NCBI GenBank assembly: GCA_023393475.1
Contig: JAEWLC010000012.1
Span: forward strand, 51,197-115,196
Source: Pseudomonadota bacterium
GTDB taxonomy: Bacteria > Pseudomonadota > Alphaproteobacteria > Rhizobiales > Devosiaceae
Reading direction: 5' to 3'
DNA: 64,000 nucleotides
Made by a program: the position numbers and the translations under genes. How positions within the stretch are numbered: the stretch's first letter is position 1; every line of letters begins with the position of its first letter. Below the pieces are notes generated by a model. That model was not told the DNA's origin. It searched no databases and saw nothing but the letters and a program-made list of their open reading frames with translations. This document shows, piece by piece, positions 7,624-16,515 of the stretch.

Positions 7624-7735
7624 GCGGGCACGCTAGCTGGCGGGCGCCGCGCCGCTAGGCTCGTAACCTTCTCCTCCAGCCCGCTAGAAGGGCGATTAGA
7701 TTTGTGTAACTGTGCACTGGGGAGCGGGGGCTGAG

Positions 7736-8008
7736 ATGATGGGCGACCAATTATTTCAAGAGATCTGTGTCGACCTTCAAAGAGAGCTTGAAAAGGCAGT
7801 CCGACCGCTAAATGTGCTGCCCGCCAGTGCCGCTACTTGCAAGGATAAGGTTACAGCGCTTGTAGCGGAGCTTGACGGTGCCCAAGGCGCCGACAGCGTC
7901 CAGATCGCACTGCGGCGTGTGGCAAAAAGAGCCAGTGAGCGACATCCGGACTCCGAAGCTGAGGTGAAGAAGTATCTTGGATTTCTCGTTCCTTCGGCCA
8001 CGTTCTAG
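7736..8008 (+). CDS. Hypothetical protein
   Basis: 90 aa, mostly helical, no named domain (QLFQEICVDLQRELEKAVRPL..., ending EVKKYLGFLVPSATF). ATG 7736 was chosen because GGAGCGGGGG lies 6-15 nt upstream; the GTG at 7712 is before that site. It is convergent with the membrane protein on the other strand and their ends overlap by 4 nt (8005-8008). Base composition is less GC-rich than the backbone genes. Function unknown. Confidence 0.55.
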   Translation: MMGDQLFQEICVDLQRELEKAVRPLNVLPASAATCKDKVTALVAELDGAQGADSVQIALRRVAKRASERHPDSEAEVKKYLGFLVPSATF

Positions 8009-8610
8009 CACTCAGGCTGGCTAGTAGACGCAGCCTTTACGCGCTCCGCGACTTCGGGGGGCGAGTAGTCGAACACGCTGTGCCAGGCCTCGGAACCCTG
8101 CGCGAGCCACCCAGTGCAGTACTGCTGGATGGCAAGGTTCACGGGCACCGTGCCGATCGCATGCCCTTGCGATGCCAGAATAGCGACGATCTCAAATAGG
8201 AAACTCGCGTTCTCCGGCCCGGGAGTGTGGAGGCGCCCGGCGACTTTATCTAGGATTTCAACTCGGATGTGATCCTCTATAAATACTTGTAGCTCGGCGC
8301 TATCAAAAACGTGTTTCCCGACGACCTCATCATACGAGTGACGCGCCGCTGCCGACAGATGTCGGTACAGCTTCCAACGGAGGGAGTTGAGCCGCTCACT
8401 CTCCCAGCGGTCTCTATTTTGTAGAAGCGCCCGAAGCCAATCGGCAGCTGTGAGGTAGCCCACAACCCAGCATGTCGCTGTAAGCAGGAAAAGCAGCCAG
8501 AGGTAGCTAGGTGCTCCCCCCAGATAAATCCAGCACAACCAAGCTACCGCGGGAACTGCGAGCGCCACCAAGGACGAGGCGAGAACGTAGGCGTCACGCT
8601 TCCTAAGCAC
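8005..8610 (-). CDS. Two-TM membrane protein of unknown function
   Basis: 201 aa. Residues about 8-30 (VLASSLVALAVPAVAWLCWIYL) and 34-55 (YLWLLFLLTATCWVVGYLTA) form two membrane helices. The remaining 145 residues are a soluble, helical, probably cytosolic domain with no recognised motif (LRWKLYRHLSAAARHSYDEVVG, ENASFLFEIVAILASQGHAIG). The gene lies between the satellite-like replication block and the XRE/NTPase pair, so it is part of the accessory cargo. No homologue comes to mind. Confidence 0.6.
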   Translation of the reverse strand: MLRKRDAYVLASSLVALAVPAVAWLCWIYLGGAPSYLWLLFLLTATCWVVGYLTAADWLRALLQNRDRWESERLNSLRWKLYRHLSAAARHSYDEVVGKHVFDSAELQVFIEDHIRVEILDKVAGRLHTPGPENASFLFEIVAILASQGHAIGTVPVNLAIQQYCTGWLAQGSEAWHSVFDYSPPEVAERVKAASTSQPEC

Positions 8611-8698
8611 CGATCTCTCCTAGTTCCCACGTCATCCACCACGAGCACGAGCACTATAGTGCGTAGCACGATACTGCTCAATCTGGCCGCATGGTGCA

Positions 8699-8911
8699 AT
8701 GGATGTGCGCCTTGTGGTCGGTCAAAACGTGCGAAGGCTGAGAGTAGCGGCCGGCCTTACGCAAGAGGGCTTAGCGGAGCGCATGGGCGTCGATCGCGCG
8801 TACATCAATGCGCTCGAGCTAGGAAAGCGGAACCCCACCATCATTACGCTCTGGCGTGTCGCAGAGGCATTGGCTGTACAATTGACCGACCTTCTTTCGC
8901 AACAACGATAA
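8699..8911 (+). CDS. XRE-family transcriptional regulator
   Basis: 70-aa single-domain Cro/C1-type HTH protein: VGQNVRRLRVAAGLTQEGLAERMGVDRAYINALELGKRNPTII fits the five-helix fold, with the recognition helix around VDRAYINALE. It is the type of stand-alone XRE regulator seen in front of restriction and antiphage genes. The large NTPase gene starts 204 nt downstream in the same orientation, so control of that gene is likely. Start is the ATG at 8699; no strong Shine-Dalgarno is seen. Confidence 0.85.
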   Translation: MDVRLVVGQNVRRLRVAAGLTQEGLAERMGVDRAYINALELGKRNPTIITLWRVAEALAVQLTDLLSQQR

Positions 8912-9115
8912 GGTCGCCCGAAATTCGAAGAGGGGCAAAGGCTTGGCGGCAGCTGGCCTAACGTTCGCCGCGACGGGACTGCGCCCATAAAGTAGGTCAT
9001 GGTACAACTCAGCTTAACCGATGATCGCGATGGCTGTGAGCCATAGTCCATGCACACTTGCTCGCAGACAGCATAATGGGTAGCCATGCCTACGTCGTTT
9101 GGGGGAGGCAGGCAA

Positions 9116-12100
9116 ATGACTACCCGGGGTCTAGGTGGTTTTCTGCAAGGTATACTTTGCAAATCGCGGGAGCCCACACCCGAACCGAAATTTGTCGACT
9201 TGGCTCCTACGGCCAAAGCGGACAACGCAGAGATATATTTCGAAGCTCTGGACTACGCGACCAACAATGACGATGTGTTGAACATCGCGCTTACAGGACC
9301 TTACGGCTCGGGAAAGAGTAGCGTTATTAAATCGTTTCTGGCGAGATACCCTGGGGCCCCGCTGCAACTCTCGCTAGCGTCATTCACCTCAGACGCGCCT
9401 AACGATACACCCGGAAGAAAGCAGGCAATTGAGCGGAGTATTCTGCAGCAGATCCTCTACGGTGTAGAAGCAGATAGGCTGCCATTCTCTCGGTTCAAGC
9501 GAATTCGGTTGCCTAGGCCGATGTCAATCTGGACCTCCGTCCTAATAACCGCGGGCCTGGCCGGCGGCTGGTATCTGTTTAACAAACAGGCGGAGATCGT
9601 TTCTGGGGCGTTCTTCGACCCCTTCCGCCTCTCCAACTGGTTCAACTACGTGTCGGCCGGCGTATTCGTTGTCTTCGTCGTAAAGATAGTCCATGGCGTT
9701 TACACGACAAGCTTTGGCCTTTCATTAAAAAGCATCTCCCTAAAGGATGTTCAGATTGCCCCCGCAGCGGCGAACGAAGAATCCATACTCAACAGACATT
9801 TTGATGAGATACTGTATTTCTTTCAATCGACTAAATACGATCTCGTTGTAATTGAGGATCTCGATCGCTTTGAGGATCCGGATATTTTTGTTACACTGCG
9901 CGAAATCAATGGATTGATTAACGGCAACGAAATCATAAAGCGGCCCGTACGCTTTCTGTACGCTTTACGAGATGACATTTTTACAAACACGGATCGAACC
10001 AAGTTTTTTGAGTTCATTGTGCCGATCATTCCGGTCATCAATCACTCCAACTCTATCGACAAGGTGTTGGAGCAGGTACAGCGCATCGACCTCCATAAGC
10101 GGCTGAACACTCAATTCTTGCGAGAGGTCTCGCGACATTTAACAGACATGCGTTTGATCCGGAATATTGTCAACGAATACGTAGTCTACGCCGCCAACCT
10201 CAAGGTCGACAGTCAGCCCCTCGACCCGAATAAGCTCCTTGCGATACTGATCTATAAGAATGTAATGCCCAAGGACTTCGCGGCCCTCCACCGCCAAGAA
10301 GGGGCATTATCGCAGCTGTTAAGGCGCTACGATCAGTATATCTCGAAAATCGAGCGAGATATTCACAGTGAGATCTCTTCAGTCGAGACCGATATCGAGA
10401 TTGGAGAAGCGCAGGCCCTCAGGGATCAATCCGAACTTCGCAAGGTCTATGCGATGGCAGTCATCGCGCGCATCCCAACTGGCCACTACAATCTACAAAC
10501 GCCGACCATCAGTGTATCTTTAGGTGAGCTCGCAGACAGTAGTGCACTAGAAGAGATTATTTCACAGAAATCAGTGCTCGCCAGTGGCCAGTACGTGGGA
10601 CGAACAACTGTGCCCCTTCCAGAGCTCGAGAGTTCAATAGATCCTACTCGCTCGTTTGAACAGCGCAAGGCAGACATCGACCGTAAGTCAACGAATTTTA
10701 AGGAGAGCTCGGAGAAGCGGCTGCGCAAGTTAAAGTCTCAGCTCGCCTCTCTCCGCACCCGGCGCTTCAATGAGGTCGTCCGCGAGAGCGCCAGCCTGAT
10801 CGAGGAGGTGTTCGCTGAGCTCGGCGAAAATCGGGAGCTCCTTAAATATCTCGTCCTCGAGGGTCATCTGGACGACACCTACTATCAATATATTTCGCTC
10901 TTCCATGGTGGGCGACTATCGCCGAACGACCACAGTTTCTTGGTTCAAATTCGCGCTTACAGCACTCCTCCCCCAGACTTCCCTCTGGACAACGTGGCGG
11001 AGGTGATCGTTTCGATGAGGAGCGAGGACTTCGGGCACAACTATGTGCTCAACCGCTTTGTCTTCGATCATTTGCTGTCGGACGTGGAAGCAAACGCGCG
11101 GCGCGTTGACGATGCCATCGAGTTTATAGCGTCGCACTTCGACGTCTGCGGAGACTTCTTCCGCAGTTATTACGCGAAAGGCGCCCACGTCGAGAAGTTC
11201 ATCCAGATTCTGGCTGCACGATGGCCGAACTTTGCAGCTGTTGCATTGGAAGGAACGGATGGCGCATCACATGCAGCTCGCATCCTGGCTTATATGCCTG
11301 ATCCGCTTCTGGTGGGCGGATCGAATGCTGGTGCATTGAGGTCGTTCCTGGCCGATAACGCGCGTGAGGTTCTAGAAGAGGGGGTCGACTTTGATCTTGT
11401 CCGCCTCCTTTCGCTGTCGGTTGAGGTTGCCGACGTCGAAAGCTTGGTGGGCTTTCCGGACGCTCTGTTGTTTGTCGTACGGGAGGGCCTCTATCGCATC
11501 TCTATCGATAACATCAGGCTTGTTCTCGACCGGGTGGTCGGCTGGCAGCTGATGGCCGACCTGGAAAAGCGACACCTTTCGACGCTCAACGAGGCGAACG
11601 ACGAGGCGCTGCTCAAGCGCATAGACAGAGACTTTCCGGCTTACGTAGGCGACGTTCTCCTCCCCCTCGATTCAAATACCGACGAGGACATGTCAGCAGT
11701 ATCGGAGGTTCTTGAACGTGAAGAAGTCGGGCATGAACTGCGAGCGGAATTTCTGAGGAGGCAAACGGTTGCCATTCCCAACTTCGACAGTATCCCCGCC
11801 AGCTTCCATCGGGTTGCGTTGGAGGGACGCCAGGTCGAGCCTACTTGGAAGAACTGCTTTGGGTTCATGACCAGCGAATTCTATGAACCGGACCTGCTCA
11901 CGGCGTACCTTCAGGATAGCGACGTGGCGGAGGCGCTCTCACAGCAGCCAATTCCGGGCGACGAGGCGTCGCTCCGTCTACGCAAGTTCGTAATAGGTAA
12001 TGACGCCCTCACCCCAGAGGTCTACCGGCTCTATGTCCGCCAACTGCCGAAAACCTTCAACGAGCTGCCCGAGGTGAATGCTGGTAAGGTCAAGATACTA

Positions 12101-12682
12101 ATCGATGAACGAAAGCTCACCTTCAGTCCTGCGATGTTCGGAGAGCTAAAGGACTCCGACCTTCAGGTCTTGTTCGTTGCCACGAACTATCCCGCCTACG
12201 AGGTCGGGAAAGGTCAATACTCGATCGACGATGGCTTCCGCGCCAAGCTCTTGCGCACCGGGATTTCGGACCCCCAGAAGTTAGATCTTATCGGTGAAAT
12301 GCAGGAGTCCTTTGTCGTGGGCGAACCGTCGGCGGCAGCTGATATCGGCACGATCCTGGATAGGTCTCCTATGCAGAAGCGTGACTACAGCGCCGACTTC
12401 ATCAAGGCGGTGATCCTGAATGCGCGCCCCGTAAAGGTTCAGATTTCGCTTTTCAACAAGCTGCATCCCACGCTCTCTATCTCTGACGTCCGCGAAGTCC
12501 TTCTGGGATTACCAGGCTCGTTCAAGGATATCGCCATCTTCGGAAGGGCGCCGAAAATCGAGAACAGCGACGTCAATCGGCAACTCGTCACGTGGCTTAG
12601 GGAGCGCAGTATCATCTCCTCCTTCGGCGATACTGCTTTCGGCGACGAGATCAGAGTTCACACCTTCAAGAAGGCGCCTTGA
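9116..12682 (+). CDS. YobI/KAP-type membrane-associated P-loop NTPase
   Basis: Large NTPase, 1188 aa. Walker A is GPYGSGKSS (residues 61-69) and Walker B is YDLVVIEDLDRF (241-252). Two hydrophobic segments (about 137-155 and 179-195) sit between them, the defining KAP-family topology in which a membrane hairpin is inserted into the P-loop domain. A following helical region has sensor-like ...RFLYALRDDIF. The C-terminal 700 residues are helical and unassigned, with a coiled-coil around KSTNFKESSEKRLRKLKSQLASLR. Length and layout match B. subtilis YobI-like NTPases. Start is ATG 9116 with GGGGGAGG 8 nt upstream, not the ATG at 9086. Codon use is less GC-rich than flanking genes, suggesting recent transfer. 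KAP proteins include phage-exclusion factors, so a defence role is plausible but unproven. Confidence 0.8.
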   Translation: MTTRGLGGFLQGILCKSREPTPEPKFVDLAPTAKADNAEIYFEALDYATNNDDVLNIALTGPYGSGKSSVIKSFLARYPGAPLQLSLASFTSDAPNDTPGRKQAIERSILQQILYGVEADRLPFSRFKRIRLPRPMSIWTSVLITAGLAGGWYLFNKQAEIVSGAFFDPFRLSNWFNYVSAGVFVVFVVKIVHGVYTTSFGLSLKSISLKDVQIAPAAANEESILNRHFDEILYFFQSTKYDLVVIEDLDRFEDPDIFVTLREINGLINGNEIIKRPVRFLYALRDDIFTNTDRTKFFEFIVPIIPVINHSNSIDKVLEQVQRIDLHKRLNTQFLREVSRHLTDMRLIRNIVNEYVVYAANLKVDSQPLDPNKLLAILIYKNVMPKDFAALHRQEGALSQLLRRYDQYISKIERDIHSEISSVETDIEIGEAQALRDQSELRKVYAMAVIARIPTGHYNLQTPTISVSLGELADSSALEEIISQKSVLASGQYVGRTTVPLPELESSIDPTRSFEQRKADIDRKSTNFKESSEKRLRKLKSQLASLRTRRFNEVVRESASLIEEVFAELGENRELLKYLVLEGHLDDTYYQYISLFHGGRLSPNDHSFLVQIRAYSTPPPDFPLDNVAEVIVSMRSEDFGHNYVLNRFVFDHLLSDVEANARRVDDAIEFIASHFDVCGDFFRSYYAKGAHVEKFIQILAARWPNFAAVALEGTDGASHAARILAYMPDPLLVGGSNAGALRSFLADNAREVLEEGVDFDLVRLLSLSVEVADVESLVGFPDALLFVVREGLYRISIDNIRLVLDRVVGWQLMADLEKRHLSTLNEANDEALLKRIDRDFPAYVGDVLLPLDSNTDEDMSAVSEVLEREEVGHELRAEFLRRQTVAIPNFDSIPASFHRVALEGRQVEPTWKNCFGFMTSEFYEPDLLTAYLQDSDVAEALSQQPIPGDEASLRLRKFVIGNDALTPEVYRLYVRQLPKTFNELPEVNAGKVKILIDERKLTFSPAMFGELKDSDLQVLFVATNYPAYEVGKGQYSIDDGFRAKLLRTGISDPQKLDLIGEMQESFVVGEPSAAADIGTILDRSPMQKRDYSADFIKAVILNARPVKVQISLFNKLHPTLSISDVREVLLGLPGSFKDIAIFGRAPKIENSDVNRQLVTWLRERSIISSFGDTAFGDEIRVHTFKKAP

Positions 12683-12827
12683 GTCTGCGACAACTGGGCA
12701 CGCCCGTGCAGTGCGTTGCTACCCCTTTTGGCGTCGGAATGCGTCATAGGCCAGAAGCGGCGCCCTCGAAGGAGACGGAACCGATTCGCGGCAGCGATAT
12801 TGAATCCTGCATGTTCACGAGTGCGCA

Positions 12828-13844
12828 ATGCCGGCCGTAAAGGCCGCCTCCCGTACAAGGCGGCCAGGCCGCAGGGACTCAGACTCTACCCAGCTCATTC
12901 TTCCCAAGTTTCGCCCGCCACAACTCGCCTCTCTCGAGCGCAGAGTGCCCGCCGGGAGTAACTGGTTGTTCGAGATGAAGTTCGACGGCTACCGCATGCA
13001 GGCGGCGATCGCCGGCACCGAGGTCCGCCTCTACACCCGCAATGGCCATGACTGGACGCCGCAGTTCGGTTACGTGGCGCCGGCGCTGTCTCGGCTGACA
13101 AAGGGCACGGCGCTGATCGACGGGGAGCTCTGCGCCATCGACGAGCACGGCCGCACGAACTTCACCCTGCTGAAGAACAGCCTTGATGGGCAGAAGCCGG
13201 TGGTGTTCTACGCCTTCGACCTGCTCGAGCAGGACGGCGTGGACCTCGCGCCGCTGCCGCAACTCGAGCGCAAGGCGCGGCTGGAGGTGCTGCTAGGCAA
13301 CCTGCCGGCGGACGAGCCGATCACTTACTCGGACCATGTCGTGGGCGATGGCGAAGCGGTGTTTCGCGCCATGTGCGAGGGTGGGTACGAGGGCGTCATC
13401 GCCAAGGCGATCAACGCCCGCTATTACGGCGGCGATCGCTCGAGCACTTGGCAGAAGATCAAGTGCGTTAGGCGGCAGGAATTCGTGGTGATCGGCTGGC
13501 GTCCGCCGGATTATGGCGTCGACAACGTACGCGGCCTGTTCCTCGCTAGCTACGAGGGCGGCAAGTTGGTTTACCGCGGCGGCGTCGGTACCGGCTTCAC
13601 CGACCGGATGCGCCGCGAGGTGTGGGAGGTATTGCAGCTGATCCGCACCGACCAGCCGGCGCCGGTCGCCGGCATGCCGCGCGCCGAGATACGGGTGGCG
13701 CGATGGGTCGAGCCGCGGCTCCTCGCCGAGGTCGAATACACCGAAATCACCCCGGATGGCCTGATCCGGCACCCGTCGTTCAAGGGGCTTCGCGAGGACA
13801 AACCCGCCATCGACGTTCACCTGGAGGAGATACCAAATGGTTGA
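12828..13844 (+). CDS. ATP-dependent DNA ligase, LigD ligase-domain type
   Basis: 338-aa ligase that would seal DNA ends using ATP. Motif I with the adenylated lysine is EMKFDGYR (residues about 49-56). Further nucleotidyltransferase motifs are visible: LIDGELCAID, VVFYAFDLL, EGVIAKAINARY and WQKIKC. The OB-fold domain follows (EFVVIGW...FRGGVGTGF-like RGGVGTGFTDRM, and ARWVEPRLLAEVEYTE). Only the ligase module of LigD is present; the polymerase and 3'-phosphoesterase modules are absent and no ku gene lies in the window. Such stand-alone LigD-like ligases occur as extra copies in rhizobia. The stop overlaps the next gene by 8 nt. Confidence 0.88.
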   Translation: MPAVKAASRTRRPGRRDSDSTQLILPKFRPPQLASLERRVPAGSNWLFEMKFDGYRMQAAIAGTEVRLYTRNGHDWTPQFGYVAPALSRLTKGTALIDGELCAIDEHGRTNFTLLKNSLDGQKPVVFYAFDLLEQDGVDLAPLPQLERKARLEVLLGNLPADEPITYSDHVVGDGEAVFRAMCEGGYEGVIAKAINARYYGGDRSSTWQKIKCVRRQEFVVIGWRPPDYGVDNVRGLFLASYEGGKLVYRGGVGTGFTDRMRREVWEVLQLIRTDQPAPVAGMPRAEIRVARWVEPRLLAEVEYTEITPDGLIRHPSFKGLREDKPAIDVHLEEIPNG

Positions 13845-14085
13845 GCTGAACCGTCATGCCGCAGCCGAGGCCGAGCATCGCCTGGTACGCCAGCCCGTTA
13901 ACGCTGACGACATCGTCGTGATGGTTTCCGACGTGATCTACGGCTACCTGCCGCCCGACAGCGGAGTGTCGCCTCAGGAGGCCATTAGCCGGTTGCTGGC
14001 CATCCTCGAGACCCCGCTCGCCCTCGAGATCTACGAGCGGGAAATGGAGCGCCGGCATCCAAGGGACGCGAGCCGCTGGCACTAG
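13837..14085 (+). CDS. Hypothetical protein downstream of ligase
   Basis: 82 aa with no recognised domain. The sequence has an acidic/aliphatic middle (NADDIVVMVSDVIYGYLPPDSGVSPQEAISRLL) and a helical, charged end (LEIYEREMERRHPRD). It starts 8 nt inside the end of the ligase gene and is followed 2 nt after its stop by another small gene, so the three form one transcription unit. Function unknown. Confidence 0.55.
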   Translation: MVELNRHAAAEAEHRLVRQPVNADDIVVMVSDVIYGYLPPDSGVSPQEAISRLLAILETPLALEIYEREMERRHPRDASRWH

Positions 14086-14087
14086 CC

Positions 14088-14288
14088 ATGATCGAAAAGA
14101 AATTCCCACCGAAGCCCGCGGCACCCAGCGTCCGCCAAACCATTGGAGCCGCCATCGCCCGCAGCCGGGTGCTGACCGGCGAAGCTCCGATGTCGCAAAA
14201 GCAAGTGGTGCAGGACGTGCTCGCCAAGCTGGATCTGCTTGCGGCGCTGAAGACACAGTTGCGCGAGCGCCACGACCTGGACAAGTAG
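14088..14288 (+). CDS. Hypothetical protein
   Basis: 66 aa, basic and helical (SVRQTIGAAIARSRVLTGEAPMSQKQVVQDVLAKLDLL). It starts 2 nt after the previous stop, third gene of the ligase unit. No domain recognised; too short for a function call. Confidence 0.5.
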   Translation: MIEKKFPPKPAAPSVRQTIGAAIARSRVLTGEAPMSQKQVVQDVLAKLDLLAALKTQLRERHDLDK

Positions 14289-14291
14289 CGG

Positions 14292-14795
14292 CTACTGCCG
14301 CTCTCCAGTCCTGAACTTGTAGAGTTCGCGCGACAGCGCATCGATCAGCTTGTTGAGGCCCGGCGTTCGCGTCCGGTGCCGGACCTGGTCCATCAGCCAC
14401 GACAGGGTTTGCTTGTCTGCCGCCGAGATCGAGAAGATCGCGGCGACATCCGGATCCGCCTCGACCGTCACCCGCTCGATGGCCGCCAGAAGCTCGGCGT
14501 CGTGCTGGGTCTTCGCCCGCAGCTCGAGGTCATGGAGGATTGCCTTCGGCCAAGCGTCGTTCGCCGCATCTGATGCTGCCTGGCTGCTGCTGGCAATTCC
14601 TGGGGTCGAGGCGAGGCCATGGCGAATAGCCCAAGTCCACGATCCGGTGGGAGAGATAGCCGGCCGCAGGGTCGCCGATTGGTCGGGATGATCGCGGCCG
14701 TTCGGGTAAGCCTCAAACCCCCCAGGGCCACGTTCCCACGGGAGACGCTTCGCTTCCTGCGCCTCGACAGGCGTTGCGGGTCTCTCAAGCTGCAT
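14292..14795 (-). CDS. Hypothetical protein
   Basis: 167 aa, convergent with the ligase unit, with only 3 nt between stops. The first about 70 residues look unstructured (Pro/Gly/Ser-rich). The rest is helical: AILHDLELRAKTQHDAELLAAIERV...ISAADKQTLSWLMDQVRHRTRTPGLNKLIDALSRELYKF. The true start could be internal because the N-terminal third is low complexity. No family recognised. Confidence 0.45.
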   Translation of the reverse strand: MQLERPATPVEAQEAKRLPWERGPGGFEAYPNGRDHPDQSATLRPAISPTGSWTWAIRHGLASTPGIASSSQAASDAANDAWPKAILHDLELRAKTQHDAELLAAIERVTVEADPDVAAIFSISAADKQTLSWLMDQVRHRTRTPGLNKLIDALSRELYKFRTGERQ

Positions 14796-14974
14796 TGCAC
14801 TAACTTAGTGCGAACGAGAGGGAATTTGAGTCCCCTTGTTCTTGCTCCGTTCCGGCATGTATCAATCGGCGTATAAGCGCGCCTGACGACCCCCTCAGCG
14901 GGCACCTTTCCGACTACCGGGACCCCCGGCTGAAGATCGGCTGCGCCCGCTGCCACCGTCGGGGCGACTATTCG

Positions 14975-15400
14975 GTGAAGACCCTGCGCATGCTCTACGG
15001 CAACCCGCCCATGCCCGAGCTGCCGCGCCTTGTCGCTATGCGGGGCGACTGCCCCCTGGCGCTGCACTACCCCGGCACCGGCTGCGAGGCGCGATTCGTC
15101 ACCGACCGGGCGCCGGTCATCGAATATCTCGGTTCGGCCTACCATGCCGGCTGGAGCGCCGTTCTCACCTGCCGCCGGCATCACCAGGGGCTCAAATCGG
15201 TGAAGCCCTGCAAGGACCCGTATGTCCTCGATCTCGGCAGCCTGGTGGCAGCGCTTGGGCACACCTTTCCGATCGATCGACTGGACCGGAAGCTCTGCTG
15301 CCCAAAGTGTGGCAGCACACACTACGAGCTGAGCTGGATCATCCCGAAAGCACCGCCGGCATCAGGCACCGAGCCCGTACCGCTGCGGCGCGTGGGGTAG
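14975..15400 (+). CDS. Zinc-ribbon-like hypothetical protein, start unclear
   Basis: At least 141 aa. Cysteine pairs are visible: MRGDCPL...GCEARF, LTCRRHH, and a C-terminal LCCPKCGSTHYELSW zinc knuckle. The frame continues upstream of the GTG at 14975 with coding-like sequence back to a stop at 14801-14803, including LSDYRDPRLKIGCARCHRRGDYSV, whose CxxC suggests that the real N-terminus lies before 14975. No ATG or well-placed GTG exists there, so the start is either non-canonical (for example CTG 14930) or lost by mutation. Function unknown. Confidence 0.5.
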   Translation: MKTLRMLYGNPPMPELPRLVAMRGDCPLALHYPGTGCEARFVTDRAPVIEYLGSAYHAGWSAVLTCRRHHQGLKSVKPCKDPYVLDLGSLVAALGHTFPIDRLDRKLCCPKCGSTHYELSWIIPKAPPASGTEPVPLRRVG

Positions 15401-15454
15401 AGCCAATGTCCACTGCTGGCTCGGGGCGGACGATAGCCTCTTACCGTAGGTCGG

Positions 15455-16393
15455 CTATTTTGCGCCCGTGGTTTCCGCGGCGATGGCGGCGACAGCGCGA
15501 TCAAGGTCGGCCGTCGCCTTTGCCTTTTCGGCAGCCTCATACCGCTGCTCTAGCATCATGATGACGGCTGCGCGTACTACGGGGAAGTGTCGCTTGCATT
15601 CCGCCTCGGTGAGCTCATGCAGGCCTTTTGAAAGGATGCCATAGGCGTCCTTGTATTTGACCACTGCAGGCGGAAGGTGGGCTGCCAGTTCGCTCACGCG
15701 ATCAGCCATCCTCATCTTCCTGAATTCGGCCTCACGCTCTCCCTTTGGGTCCGCCGACGATCTGGCGGCCTCGACCAGGTTCTCGAAAATGCGCCGGAGA
15801 TAGACAAACGAGCCGATACCGATCCCGTGCGCAAACAGGCCCGTGGCCCTGCGCAACTCCCCAAAGTCATTGCCGAGAATCTTCCGATAGCGCTCGATGT
15901 CCGCTCCGGCGACATCTTCGAGTGAGGGTGTCTGCCCCACTTTCATGAGGACACCCTGCTTCTCGTCGTAATCGAAGAAGTACCTGTAGAGGTGGTCCGG
16001 GCGCCGCGAGCAGCCCAAGTGCAACGCAAACTGGCCGTCTTCCAGCTTCAGGCGCTTGGCCTGCTCCTTGGCTCGCTCGTTGAAGTCTTGCACCTTTTCT
16101 GCTTGAGCGACGTCCGCCGGCAGGCGATCTGTCAACGTTCTAAACGTAGCGCCCTGACCGCAATAAACGCAGTGTGCGTCAAACTGCTGCGCTCCAAATT
16201 TCAACGACCTGAGGAATTCGACGTCGCGGTCCGGGTTCAACTGGATGCCCGAATAGAGCGTATGGTCGAGACAGAGCGATTGGACCGAGGGCGGGCGCGG
16301 TGCCTCATCCTGACGTGCCTTCAGCGCGGCGGCGCGCTCTTCTGATTCTCTCTTGAACTTTTCAAGGGCGGTCTCGATCTCGATCTCAGCCAA
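15455..16393 (-). CDS. Hypothetical protein with CxxC motif
   Basis: 312 aa. The N-terminus is helical (IETALEKFKRESEERAAALK). A CxxC pair occurs in FDAHCVYCGQGATF with a later Cys/His (HLGCSRRPDHLYRYFFDY), which may bind zinc. The C-terminal half is helical (GIGIGSFVYLRRIFENLVEAAR, then SELAAHLPPAVVKYKDAYGILSKGLHELTE) and resembles the HEPN-like helical bundles seen in DUF4145-type proteins, a resemblance by eye only. It lies between DNA-repair genes in accessory DNA. Function unknown. Confidence 0.6.
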   Translation of the reverse strand: MAEIEIETALEKFKRESEERAAALKARQDEAPRPPSVQSLCLDHTLYSGIQLNPDRDVEFLRSLKFGAQQFDAHCVYCGQGATFRTLTDRLPADVAQAEKVQDFNERAKEQAKRLKLEDGQFALHLGCSRRPDHLYRYFFDYDEKQGVLMKVGQTPSLEDVAGADIERYRKILGNDFGELRRATGLFAHGIGIGSFVYLRRIFENLVEAARSSADPKGEREAEFRKMRMADRVSELAAHLPPAVVKYKDAYGILSKGLHELTEAECKRHFPVVRAAVIMMLEQRYEAAEKAKATADLDRAVAAIAAETTGAK

Positions 16394-16515
16394 TCTGCTT
16401 CATCCCTCATCTCCATGGCACTATGCGGCCCAGCTGATCCGACGCACAAGACCCACGGGCGACTGAGGCGGCCGAGTTGACGTCCGCATCTGGCGCGTAG
16501 CGCAAGCCCCAGTTG

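Noticed and set aside
9086..9115. Upstream ATG of the large NTPase
   Set aside because: Would place GGGGGAGG inside the gene; ATG 9116 has this site at good spacing.
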